Origin: Desulfuromonadales bacterium
GTDB taxonomy: Bacteria > Desulfobacterota > Desulfuromonadia > Desulfuromonadales > BM103
Direction: 5' to 3'
Length of the DNA: 9,231 bases
NCBI GenBank assembly: GCA_030614505.1
Contig: JAUWTX010000059.1
Coordinates: 1 to 9,231 of the forward strand
A program made the position numbers and the translations under genes. Numbering within the stretch: the stretch's first letter is position 1; each line of letters begins with the position of its first letter. The notes under the pieces are model-generated. The model had not been told where the DNA came from. It worked only from the letters and a program-made list of their open reading frames with translations, and made no database searches. This document shows, one piece after another, positions 1 to 6,370 of the stretch.

Positions 1-454
1 ACTGTCGAAAATATCTGCTTTGACGGTAACGTTTAGCATCGGTCAAAAATCCCAAGGACATATGCAAACCATATTTGATTGGATATTTGACTAATAGATT
101 GAAAAGGTTTACTGGCTAACTTTGCTACTGCCACAATTGCTTGATTTTGAGAATCCTGCCCAGCAGAGTGTGTTTGATTAGGGGGGGTAGATATGCTCCT
201 CTTCTCCTCGATGATCTTGGGTGACATAACTTATCGAGCAATACAATCTACTGGCCACCGTATGCCAAGCTGGACGACAAGCCACCGGATGGGGCATATT
301 GGCAGTAGAGCTCCGGGCCATCTGTGTCGGTCAGTCAATCAAACCGCTGGCATAAGCGGTGAATGCGTTCTGCTTATTTTCACCGGTTGCTTGTCTAAGC
401 ATCCGTTGTCACTTTTTACCTAGTAGTAAACCGAATATTTTTAGGGGTGTGCAA
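1..454. other. Upstream region without a convincing gene
   Basis: No open frame here has both a credible start and protein-like composition. A 76-codon frame from 193 and a 64-codon minus-strand frame over 33-227 have no recognisable domain. One stretch, 230-355 on the + strand, is open for 41 codons to a TAA and reads like ordinary protein (it includes AGRQATGWGILAVELRA), but a stop lies directly upstream and no start fits. It could be the decayed 3' end of a lost gene; I do not recognise it. A run of seven G lies at 181-187. A promoter for the downstream kinase is expected here, but no good -35/-10 pair stands out, and there is no TNGTNNNACNA operator like those at 2520-2552. Confidence 0.6.
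343..360. repeat. Short inverted repeat (6-bp stem) upstream of the kinase
   Basis: ACCGCT at 343-348 pairs perfectly with AGCGGT at 355-360 around a 6-base loop. It spans the TAA that ends the 230-355 open stretch. The nearest T-rich sequence is about 15 bases further on, so it is a poor match to an intrinsic terminator. It could be the end of a former upstream gene, a protein-binding site or chance. Confidence 0.3.
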
Positions 455-1555
455 ATGAGTGTTTTTGAAATTAAGCAGGAAAAAGATTGCCGCATTGACA
501 TATTGTCGCTGGGAGAAGTTATGTTGCGTCTCGATCCCGGTGAGGGTCGCATTCGTACAACAAGACACTTTAGGGTTTGGGAAGGTGGTGGTGAATATAA
601 TGTCGCCAGGGGGTTGCGCCGTTGCTTTGGGCAGCGTGCTGCAATAGTTACTGCCTTTGCTAGGAATGAAGTTGGACTGCTCATGGAGGATCTGATTCTT
701 CAGGGTGGGGTTGATACTTCTTTGATCCGTTGGGTTGACTACGATGGTATCGGGCGTACGGTTCGTAATGGTATGAATTTCACCGAACGCGGCTTTGGTA
801 TTCGAGGAGCTGTGGGTTGCTCCGATCGCGGCCATACTGCGGCTTCGCAGCTCAAGGTCGGGGATGTCGACTGGGACTATATTTTTGGCGAGCTTGGGGT
901 GCGATGGTTACACACTGGCGGGATTTTTGCGGCGCTTTCAGAAACTACCGGTGATCTGGTTATCGAAGCGGCTCAGTCCGCGAAAAAACATGGGACCATT
1001 GTTTCTTACGATCTGAATTACCGTCCCTCACTTTGGAAGGGGTTTGGTGGTATTCAGAAATGCCAGAAGATCAATCGTAAAATAGCCAGATATGTTGATG
1101 TCATGATTGGCAACGAGGAAGATTTTACAACCTGCCTTGGTTTTGAACTGGAGGGCGCGGATGAGAATCTTACTGATTTGGATATTGGGTCTTTCCAGCA
1201 GATGATCAAAAAAGCCGTGATCGAATTCCCCAATTTCAAGGCGACTGCAACGACAATGCGTGGCGTTAAAACTGCAACTGTCAACGACTGGGGTGCCATG
1301 TGCTGGGTCAATGGACAGTTCTATACATCGGTTCAGCGCTCGAACTTGGAGATCTTGGACCGGGTTGGCGGTGGAGATAGTTTTGCCTCCGGTTTCATCT
1401 ATGGCCTGATGTGCCTAGATGATCCTCAGATGGCGGTTGAATACGGAGCTGCGCACGGCGCCCTAGCTATGACCACTCCGGGCGATACAACGATGGCCTC
1501 GTTGGCTGAAGTGAAAAAGTTGGTTGGTGGTGGTGGAGCGCGAGTCGACAGGTAA
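455..1555 (+). CDS. kdgK: 2-keto-3-deoxygluconate kinase (PfkB/ribokinase family)
   Basis: This is a cytoplasmic sugar kinase of 366 residues, predicted to phosphorylate 2-keto-3-deoxygluconate at C6 to KDPG with ATP. The N-terminal PfkB-type glycine motif GGGEYNVA is at residues 44-51. The C-terminal signature DRVGGGDSF is at about 302-310, with the probable catalytic base Asp308 in GGGD, where many PfkB kinases have GAGD. A central YDLNYRPSLW segment is also typical of this family. The protein is longer than E. coli KdgK (about 309 residues) and ends in a glycine-rich tail. The ATG at 455 was chosen because AGGGG at 443-447 is 7 bases upstream; the frame is open back to 359, but that part does not look like protein. 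The aldolase for its product begins 39 bases downstream, which supports the KDG kinase assignment. Another ketodeoxy-sugar or PfkB substrate cannot be excluded. Confidence 0.85.
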   Translation: MSVFEIKQEKDCRIDILSLGEVMLRLDPGEGRIRTTRHFRVWEGGGEYNVARGLRRCFGQRAAIVTAFARNEVGLLMEDLILQGGVDTSLIRWVDYDGIGRTVRNGMNFTERGFGIRGAVGCSDRGHTAASQLKVGDVDWDYIFGELGVRWLHTGGIFAALSETTGDLVIEAAQSAKKHGTIVSYDLNYRPSLWKGFGGIQKCQKINRKIARYVDVMIGNEEDFTTCLGFELEGADENLTDLDIGSFQQMIKKAVIEFPNFKATATTMRGVKTATVNDWGAMCWVNGQFYTSVQRSNLEILDRVGGGDSFASGFIYGLMCLDDPQMAVEYGAAHGALAMTTPGDTTMASLAEVKKLVGGGGARVDR

Positions 1556-1594
1556 CTGAATACAAAACTGAAATAGACCGAAAATGATTTAATT

Positions 1595-2215
1595 ATGTTG
1601 AATGAATTAAAGAAGCGCCCAATTATTCCCGTTATTGCCATAGAAAGTGCCGAGGATGCTGTTCCACTTGCCACAGCGCTACTTGAAGGTGGAATGGATA
1701 TTATTGAAGTGACCTTCCGGACCGCCGCAGCGGAAGAATCTATCCAGCGGATAGCCAAGGCAGTCCCGGAAATGTTGCTTGGCGCAGGGACCATTCTGAC
1801 CAAGAAACAAGCTCAAAGGGCACTTGACGCGGGAATCAAGTTCGGCCTTGCCCCTGGCTTGAATCCAGAGATAGTCAAATTCTTCAGCGCTGCCGGGGTT
1901 TTGTTCATTCCCGGAGTTATGACACCATCAGAGATTGAGCAAGGGCTGGCTCTTGGCTGCAATCTACAGAAATTTTTCCCTGCCGGGCCAGCTGGTGGTG
2001 TGTCGATGTTAAAGGCGCTGGCCGGACCCTATTCCGGACAAGATCTGCAATTCTGCCCAACCGGAGGAATCAGTCTGAATAACATGAATGACTATTTGGC
2101 ATTACCGATGGTTGCCAATGTCGGTGGCTCATGGTTAGCCACCAAGCAACAGATTGCAGAAAAGCAGTGGGCTGTGATTACCAATCAAGTAAAGGACGCT
2201 CTGGCTAAGCTTTGA
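1595..2215 (+). CDS. eda: 2-dehydro-3-deoxy-phosphogluconate (KDPG/KHG) aldolase
   Basis: This is a class I aldolase of 206 residues, close to the usual family length. It splits KDPG into pyruvate and glyceraldehyde 3-phosphate in the cytoplasm. The family pattern is complete: IEVTFRT with catalytic Glu38, GAGTI near 64, PGVMTPSE near 110, the Schiff-base lysine Lys126 in QKFFPA, and the phosphate-binding PTGGIS segment near 151. It follows the PfkB kinase by 39 bases, so the two very likely share a transcript and act in sequence. The Shine-Dalgarno is weak: no purine-rich run lies upstream of ATG 1595, and a three-codon mini-frame (ATG ATT TAA, 1584-1592) sits just before the start. Some family members also cleave the galacto-epimer KDPGal, so this enzyme might serve both branches of the locus; the sequence alone does not decide this. 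Confidence 0.93.
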   Translation: MLNELKKRPIIPVIAIESAEDAVPLATALLEGGMDIIEVTFRTAAAEESIQRIAKAVPEMLLGAGTILTKKQAQRALDAGIKFGLAPGLNPEIVKFFSAAGVLFIPGVMTPSEIEQGLALGCNLQKFFPAGPAGGVSMLKALAGPYSGQDLQFCPTGGISLNNMNDYLALPMVANVGGSWLATKQQIAEKQWAVITNQVKDALAKL

Positions 2216-2235
2216 AATAAGACCATATCCATTCC

Positions 2236-2254
2236 CAAATGACTACAAATGACT
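2236..2254. repeat. Tandem 9-base direct repeat with 10-bp period
   Basis: CAAATGACT occurs at 2236-2244 and again at 2246-2254, separated by one base, about 20 bases after the aldolase stop. One helical turn between copies would suit binding of a protein on one face of the DNA, but two short copies can also arise by slippage. Confidence 0.5.
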
Positions 2255-2278
2255 GGCTAACCAGTTTGCCGCAACAGC

Positions 2279-2302
2279 GTGAAAATCATTAACGGTTTTC
2301 AC
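2279..2302 (+). terminator. Possible terminator or processing hairpin after the aldolase
   Basis: GTGAAAA (2279-2285) and TTTTCAC (2296-2302) form a perfect 7-bp stem around a 10-base loop. Flanking AACAGCG (2273-2279) and a downstream CGCT...CTGTT segment could extend it with bulges. The stem is AT-rich and the following T-rich stretch is interrupted, so it is not a classic intrinsic terminator. Its position, 64 bases after the aldolase stop and about 190 before the next promoter, fits the end of the first transcript. Confidence 0.35.
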
Positions 2303-2490
2303 TCGCTAACACTGTTACTCTTTTCTGGAAATATCCCCTGCAACACTCTGCTGTTTACCTTGTCTCATATCGGCGGTTGTTTGCCCAATCCGAGGATTCT
2401 CCCTTAAGATCGTACATATGCACTGTATCGATCCCTTTCCTGAAACTTTTCTTTTTCTCCACATTAAGAAAACAATAATTTAAAATCTCC

Positions 2491-2519
2491 TTGACATGAA
2501 CAATATCCTTGGTGAGTAT
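2491..2519 (+). promoter_or_regulatory. Probable sigma-70 promoter of the regulator-TRAP-dehydratase operon
   Basis: A perfect -35 box TTGACA is at 2491-2496. At 17-bp spacing lies a weak -10 candidate GAGTAT (2514-2519); one base further, AGTATT is equally weak. The start of transcription would fall near 2525, inside the first operator. The strong -35, the position 71-99 bases before the regulator start and the operator overlap support it, while the poor -10 lowers confidence. Confidence 0.5.
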
Positions 2520-2530
2520 TAGTATGACAA
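2520..2530. promoter_or_regulatory. FadR/GntR-type operator, site 1
   Basis: TAGTATGACAA matches the FadR-subfamily consensus TNGTNNNACNA at every fixed position. It begins directly after the -10 candidate and covers the expected transcription start, so binding would block RNA polymerase. The gene just downstream encodes a FadR-type GntR regulator, which makes autoregulation the simplest reading. Outside these two sites I found no match in the other non-coding gaps. Confidence 0.7.
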
Positions 2531-2541
2531 ATGAAATTGTA

Positions 2542-2552
2542 TTGTCGTACTA
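2542..2552. promoter_or_regulatory. FadR/GntR-type operator, site 2
   Basis: TTGTCGTACTA is a second full match to TNGTNNNACNA. Its centre is 22 bp from that of site 1, about two helical turns, so two dimers could sit on the same DNA face. Sites 1 and 2 also form a larger inverted repeat, with 12-base arms at 2519-2530 and 2542-2553, 11 of 12 positions matching and an 11-base spacer. Confidence 0.7.
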
Positions 2553-2575
2553 AATTTATATTGAAATTATTTTCT

Positions 2576-2581
2576 AAGGTG
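2576..2581 (+). promoter_or_regulatory. Ribosome binding site that fixes the TTG start of the regulator
   Basis: AAGGTG lies 8 bases before TTG 2590. There is no in-frame ATG before residue 50, which lies inside the helix-turn-helix, so a non-ATG start is required. A second in-frame TTG at 2599 is too far from this site. Confidence 0.65.
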
Positions 2582-2589
2582 CCCTCATT

Positions 2590-3345
2590 TTGTATTCTTT
2601 GCCAAATTCAGAAAAGAAAAATAAAAACAGTATCCGTGAGCATCTTGCTCGATTAGTGATCGATGGAGCCCTCAAGCAGGATGAAGTTTTGCCGAATGAG
2701 CTGGCTTTGGCAAAAGGTTTCGGCGTGAGTAGGACAATGGTGCGTGATGTCTTGAGAAGTCTTGAAGAGAAGGGGCTCATAGAACGCAAAACCAACGTAG
2801 GAACCCGGATACGCAGTATCCGTTCCTGGAACCTGTTGGATACAGAGTTGCTCGAATGGAGTAGTGGGATTCTTACTCAGAGCCGCTTTCTGTTATCCCT
2901 CATGGAGTTACGTTTAATTATTGAGCCTCAGGCGGCTTGTCTTGCGGCTATTCGTGCCAACGATATCGACCTACAGCTTATTCGTGAAAGCTTTTCCCGG
3001 ATGTGGGATTCAGAGGTAGGCACCAGTAAAGTAACGCTTAATACAGAGGCAGATATTGAGTTTCATAAGGCCATCATTAAAGCAAGTGGGAACTTATTTC
3101 TCTCGCAGATTGGTGGTGCGATTCAGGCAGCTCTTCACCACACCATCTATTTGTCGAACAAAGCCAATATCGATCCTGCAGCAAGCCTTGAGTGCCATCG
3201 ACGAGTACTGACATCCATTGAGAACAGAAACACTGAGGGAGCATACATGGGAATGTGTTGTGTCTTGGAAAACACAATTTCCGATCTAGGACTTCAGGTG
3301 AATGGTGTCATTCTGTCGGACTTCAAGTGTAGTGCAAACGGGTAG
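2590..3345 (+). CDS. GntR-family (FadR subfamily, FCD domain) sugar-acid regulator
   Basis: This is a DNA-binding regulator of 251 residues. The N-terminal winged helix-turn-helix spans about residues 14-75; LPNELALAKGFGVSRTMVRD at 34-53 is the standard GntR recognition region. The sequence after it, with GTRIR and WNLLDTELLEW, resembles DgoR-type aldonate regulators. The C-terminal all-helical FCD effector domain runs from about 95 to 235. Asp155 and His159 (DIEFH) and His203 fit the family's metal-binding positions; His183/His184 may supply another ligand. It begins with TTG, which together with the operators at 2520-2552 suggests low, autorepressed expression. It heads the transporter-dehydratase genes, dctP starting 53 bases downstream. 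By analogy with DgoR it is probably a repressor released by the imported acid or a ketodeoxy intermediate; the actual effector is unknown. Confidence 0.9.
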   Translation: MYSLPNSEKKNKNSIREHLARLVIDGALKQDEVLPNELALAKGFGVSRTMVRDVLRSLEEKGLIERKTNVGTRIRSIRSWNLLDTELLEWSSGILTQSRFLLSLMELRLIIEPQAACLAAIRANDIDLQLIRESFSRMWDSEVGTSKVTLNTEADIEFHKAIIKASGNLFLSQIGGAIQAALHHTIYLSNKANIDPAASLECHRRVLTSIENRNTEGAYMGMCCVLENTISDLGLQVNGVILSDFKCSANG

Positions 3346-3398
3346 TATTCACCCAAAAACGCTCTAAAGAGAGAGCTAACAACAAAAGGAGAAGGTCT

Positions 3399-4403
3399 AT
3401 GAACATGTTGAAAAAGATTTTATCGCTAGTAGTCATCCTCACAGTTTTTGCCGGGACAGCCTTTGCGGCGGAGTATAACTGGACCTTCCAGACGTCTGGT
3501 GCTGCTGGCGACGATGTCTACCGCTTCCAACAAACCTGGGCAGGATGGGTGCTTGAAGATTCTAAGGGCCGTATTCAAATCACGGTACTCCCTGCAGATG
3601 CAGTTGTGAAGTACACAGAAACGCTTGATGCTGTCGGTGCAAATATTATTCAGGGTGATTTGACAGACCCTTCTTATTTCGCCGGAAAGGATCCCGCATT
3701 TTCGCTCATTGGAAATATGGTCGGTGCCTGGAGCCATCCGTTCCAGCTTTTCGACATGATGAAAACTGGTGGCGGCAATGAAATTTTCGACGGTCTGCTT
3801 GCCCAGTACAATATTAAACTGTTGGGTGTTGCCTGTACTGGAGTAGAAGCTTTTGTTTCAAAGAAACCGATTCGAGGCGTTGCAGACCTGAAAGGGATCA
3901 AACTTCGTGCTCCACAGGGAATGGTTAATAACGTTTTTGCCGCAGTCGGGGCCGCGCCGGTTAACCTTCCCGGTTCGGAAGTCTACACTGCGCTTGATAA
4001 AGGCGTCATAGATGCTGCGGATTATACGGTTTTCGCAACAAATCAGGCTCAGGGAATGAATGATATCGCCCGCTTCCCAATTTATCCCGGGTTCCATTCC
4101 ATGCCAACCATGCAGGTGACGATGAATCTGGATGTATGGAAATCACTTCCTGCCGATCTTCAAGCAGTGATGATTAAAAATGTAGACCGTTTCGCTCAGT
4201 ACATGGTCGAGCAGCACGAAAAACTTGATGTCCTCGCAGTTGCCGAAGCCAAAGCAAAGGGGATCGAAGTTGTTTCTTGGCCTAAAGAGGAAGTTGCCAA
4301 GTTCCGTAATATTGCGGTAACTCAGTGGCCAAAATGGTCCAACTCCCCAACAGCGAAGACTTGGTCAGCTGCTGTAGCTGCCTATTGGAAATCTAAAGAA
4401 TAG
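3399..4403 (+). CDS. dctP: TRAP transporter periplasmic substrate-binding protein (DctP family)
   Basis: This is a periplasmic binding protein of 334 residues that captures the substrate and delivers it to the DctQM membrane complex. A clear Sec signal peptide has MNMLKK, a hydrophobic core and AFA, with likely cleavage after residue 23. The body has the DctP layout. Arg170 in LRAPQG sits where the family's conserved arginine binds the substrate carboxylate. The segment GVIDAADY followed by YPGFHSMP resembles the subgroup that includes keto-acid binders; that resemblance is from memory. Start ATG 3399 is preceded by AAGGAG at 3387-3392. The dehydratase and ketodeoxy-sugar kinases in the cluster point to an aldonate-type sugar acid as ligand (inference). 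A perfect hairpin follows the stop codon and may raise the level of this subunit over DctQM. Confidence 0.93.
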   Translation: MNMLKKILSLVVILTVFAGTAFAAEYNWTFQTSGAAGDDVYRFQQTWAGWVLEDSKGRIQITVLPADAVVKYTETLDAVGANIIQGDLTDPSYFAGKDPAFSLIGNMVGAWSHPFQLFDMMKTGGGNEIFDGLLAQYNIKLLGVACTGVEAFVSKKPIRGVADLKGIKLRAPQGMVNNVFAAVGAAPVNLPGSEVYTALDKGVIDAADYTVFATNQAQGMNDIARFPIYPGFHSMPTMQVTMNLDVWKSLPADLQAVMIKNVDRFAQYMVEQHEKLDVLAVAEAKAKGIEVVSWPKEEVAKFRNIAVTQWPKWSNSPTAKTWSAAVAAYWKSKE

Positions 4404-4411
4404 ATTTACTC

Positions 4412-4440
4412 ACAAAGGGCCCCGCAAAGGGGCCCTTTGT
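4412..4440 (+). terminator. Perfect 12-bp hairpin between dctP and dctQ (attenuator or mRNA stabiliser)
   Basis: ACAAAGGGCCCC (4412-4423) pairs perfectly with GGGGCCCTTTGT (4429-4440) around the 5-base loop GCAAA. It starts 9 bases after the dctP stop. The stem has a run of seven G/C pairs and is very stable, but no U-tract follows. It therefore looks like a partial terminator or a 3' end that protects dctP mRNA from decay, a common arrangement where a binding protein must outnumber its membrane partners. It also covers an alternative TTG start for dctQ at 4437. Confidence 0.8.
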
Positions 4441-4472
4441 CTAATACTGCTCTATCAATTGCGGGATATATT

Positions 4473-5012
4473 ATGAGTGATCATGAAAAGGCTTTGCTGG
4501 CAGCGGCAGATAATGCGCTGGATCGTTGGATTGTAAAGGCAGGCGATGTCGTCGCATGGCTATATGTCATTGCCGTCTTAATCAGTTTCTATGAAGTTGT
4601 TATGCGTTATTTCTTTAACGCACCGACCGTATGGGTTCACGAAACGACAGTCGCTATTGTCGGGATGGGTATGGCCTATGGCGGCATCTACTGCTTCAGC
4701 AACGACAGTCACATATCTGTGACCTTGGTCAGGGATATGCTGCCTAAAAAATGGCAAAAAAGGTTAGCGCTTTTTACCGACATCCTGGTACTTGTTTTTT
4801 CAATTGGTGGTGGTTACGCAATGTACTACATGACTTCACGAGCGGTATTAACTCCAGCGGGTGACTTCTATATGCAGCGCTCAGGCTCTGCGTGGAACAG
4901 TGTCTGGCCGACGATTACCAAAATATTTATTCTATTTGTCTTTCTGGTCCTGGTTCTTCAGGCTTGTCTCCATATCTATAAAAAAATTCGTACCTATCGG
5001 GAAGAGGAGTAG
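4473..5012 (+). CDS. dctQ: TRAP transporter small membrane subunit (DctQ family)
   Basis: This is a four-helix inner-membrane protein of 179 residues that pairs with DctM in the Na+-driven TRAP importer. Hydrophobic segments lie at about residues 24-45, 57-75, 98-120 and 145-168. Family-typical features are the EVVMRYFFN end of helix 1, WVHE just before helix 2 and the polar SHISV turn after it. The ATG at 4473 (MSDHEK) was chosen over an in-frame TTG at 4437 because the TTG lies inside the strong hairpin and adds residues with no family resemblance. A short GGGA at 4463-4466 is the only Shine-Dalgarno, so translation may be modest. dctM starts 5 bases after its stop, so the two are probably translationally coupled. 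Confidence 0.9.
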   Translation: MSDHEKALLAAADNALDRWIVKAGDVVAWLYVIAVLISFYEVVMRYFFNAPTVWVHETTVAIVGMGMAYGGIYCFSNDSHISVTLVRDMLPKKWQKRLALFTDILVLVFSIGGGYAMYYMTSRAVLTPAGDFYMQRSGSAWNSVWPTITKIFILFVFLVLVLQACLHIYKKIRTYREEE

Positions 5013-5017
5013 CCAAT

Positions 5018-6340
5018 ATGCTTGGTTTAAGTGCACTTGGAATTGGATACGCGACCTTCCTGATTTTTCTGCTAATGATGTTCCTGTTGCTGATCGGGAT
5101 GCCCCTCGGTTTTTTAACCGGCTTTGTAGCCATGCTCTTCACTTTCGGCTGGTTCGGACCGAATGCTATCGGCATGATTGGTACCAGGGTTTTTTCCTTT
5201 GTTACCGAATATTCCCTTGTGGCAATACCAATGTTTGTGCTCATGGCAAGCTTGCTGGATAAAACCGGTGTTGCTCGGGATTTGTATAACGCAATGCGCT
5301 TGATTGCCGGTCGCATCAAGGGTGGCGTCGGCGTGCAGACGATCGTCGTGGCGGCTTTGCTGGCAGCCATGTCTGGAATCATCGGCGGTGAAACTGTACT
5401 GCTCGGCATGCTGGCTCTTCCTCAGATGTTGCGACTTGGTTACGACAAAAAGCTGGCTATCGGCACTGTGGTTGCCGGTGGCTCATTGGGGACCATGATC
5501 CCGCCAAGTATTGTTTTGATCATGTATGGCATGACTGCAAATGTGTCTATCGGCGATCTCTTTACTGCTGCGATCGTTCCAGGCCTGATTCTGGTGTTCC
5601 TGTACGTCTCTTATATTCTGATCCGTTGCTACATAAACCCCACAATGGGTCCACCAGCACCACAGGAAGAGCTATCCATGTCTCGTCGGGATAAATTGCG
5701 TTCCCTCGGACATATCCTGATGCCGATGACGATTGTGTTGTGGGTCCTCGGAAGTATTTATGGTGGCATCGCATCAGTTACGGAAGCGGCCTGTATGGGG
5801 GTTATCGGTGTTTTTATTTCCGCAATTGTTCGTAGAGAACTGAACTACGATATCGTCCATTCTGCATTACGGGTGACCATGCGGACCTGCGGGATGATTA
5901 TCTGGATCGGCATCGGCGCCAGTGCCCTTGTCGGTATTTATAATCTGATGGGTGGTAAACGATTTGTCGAAACGGCCATCCTCGCTCTTGATGTGCCTTC
6001 CATCGTTATTATCCTGCTGATGATGGTGATCCTGCTGGCATTGGGGATGTTCCTAGACTGGATCGGCATCGTTATGCTCACCATGCCGATCTTTGTGCCG
6101 ATTATAAAATCCCTTGGCTATGATCCGGTCTGGTTCGGCATCGTATTCTGTATCAACATGCAGGTGTCTTTTCTCTCGCCGCCCTTTGGTCCGGCAGCTT
6201 TTTATCTCAAGAGTGTTGCTCCGCCTGAAGTATCCCTGGTGGATATCTACAAGTCAGTATGGCCGTTTATTACCATGCAACTGGTTGTTCTAGCGTTGAT
6301 ACTGACATACCCGGAAATTGCAATGTGGCTAACTCGATAG
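5018..6340 (+). CDS. dctM: TRAP transporter large membrane subunit (DctM family)
   Basis: This is the transport subunit, 440 residues long, which carries the substrate across the inner membrane in symport with Na+. It is hydrophobic throughout, with about 12 predicted membrane segments and re-entrant loops, as usual for DctM. The motif GTMIPPSI at residues 158-165 is characteristic, and a matching half-repeat appears near the C terminus (FLSPPFGPAAFY). Start ATG 5018 has AGGAG overlapping the end of dctQ (5005-5009). Length and composition are normal for the family, and no break is seen. The dehydratase starts 30 bases downstream, tying the transporter to the catabolic enzymes in one transcript. 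Confidence 0.95.
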   Translation: MLGLSALGIGYATFLIFLLMMFLLLIGMPLGFLTGFVAMLFTFGWFGPNAIGMIGTRVFSFVTEYSLVAIPMFVLMASLLDKTGVARDLYNAMRLIAGRIKGGVGVQTIVVAALLAAMSGIIGGETVLLGMLALPQMLRLGYDKKLAIGTVVAGGSLGTMIPPSIVLIMYGMTANVSIGDLFTAAIVPGLILVFLYVSYILIRCYINPTMGPPAPQEELSMSRRDKLRSLGHILMPMTIVLWVLGSIYGGIASVTEAACMGVIGVFISAIVRRELNYDIVHSALRVTMRTCGMIIWIGIGASALVGIYNLMGGKRFVETAILALDVPSIVIILLMMVILLALGMFLDWIGIVMLTMPIFVPIIKSLGYDPVWFGIVFCINMQVSFLSPPFGPAAFYLKSVAPPEVSLVDIYKSVWPFITMQLVVLALILTYPEIAMWLTR

Positions 6341-6370
6341 GACCCAAGGGATAAACAGCGGAGATTTACA

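Larger units (their letters stand above)
2216..2589. other. 374-base intergenic region between the two units
   Basis: No gene is supported here. The region becomes AT-rich toward the regulator. It contains a tandem 9-base repeat (2236-2254), a hairpin (2279-2302) that may end the kinase-aldolase transcript, and a near-palindrome GTACATATGCAC (2412-2423). It also holds the promoter and two operators for the regulator-TRAP-dehydratase operon (2491-2552). The stretch 2320-2490 otherwise shows nothing I can assign. Confidence 0.7.

Noticed and set aside
33..227. 64-codon minus-strand open frame, with a fragment vaguely like the C-terminal end of a transposase (AIVAVAKLA)
   Set aside because: The resemblance is a few residues only. 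No inverted repeats or other transposase motifs are nearby, so I do not call a mobile element.
193..423. 76-codon + strand open frame upstream of the kinase
   Set aside because: No domain, odd composition rich in Ser, His and Thr, and the G run before it is not a good ribosome binding site. Another frame over the same stretch looks more protein-like.
359..454. Extending the kinase N-terminus back to ATG 359
   Set aside because: The added 32 residues are not kinase-like, no ribosome binding site precedes them, and AGGGG at 443-447 is well placed for ATG 455.
1518..1540. G-rich repeated GGT tract near the end of the kinase gene, possible two-layer G-quadruplex
   Set aside because: It encodes the glycine-rich C-terminal tail and only pairs of G are present. 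Weak evidence for a structure.
2123..2143. Perfect 7-bp inverted repeat (GGTGGCT / AGCCACC) inside the aldolase gene
   Set aside because: It lies within conserved coding sequence and is short enough to be chance. No sign of a terminator or site function.
4437..4472. TTG 4437 as the start of dctQ
   Set aside because: It lies inside the right arm of the 12-bp hairpin and adds residues with no family resemblance. ATG 4473 gives a normal DctQ length.
4861..5409. Overlapping open frames on both strands across dctQ/dctM
   Set aside because: These are shadows of the two membrane-protein genes, whose own frames have clear family motifs and good starts.
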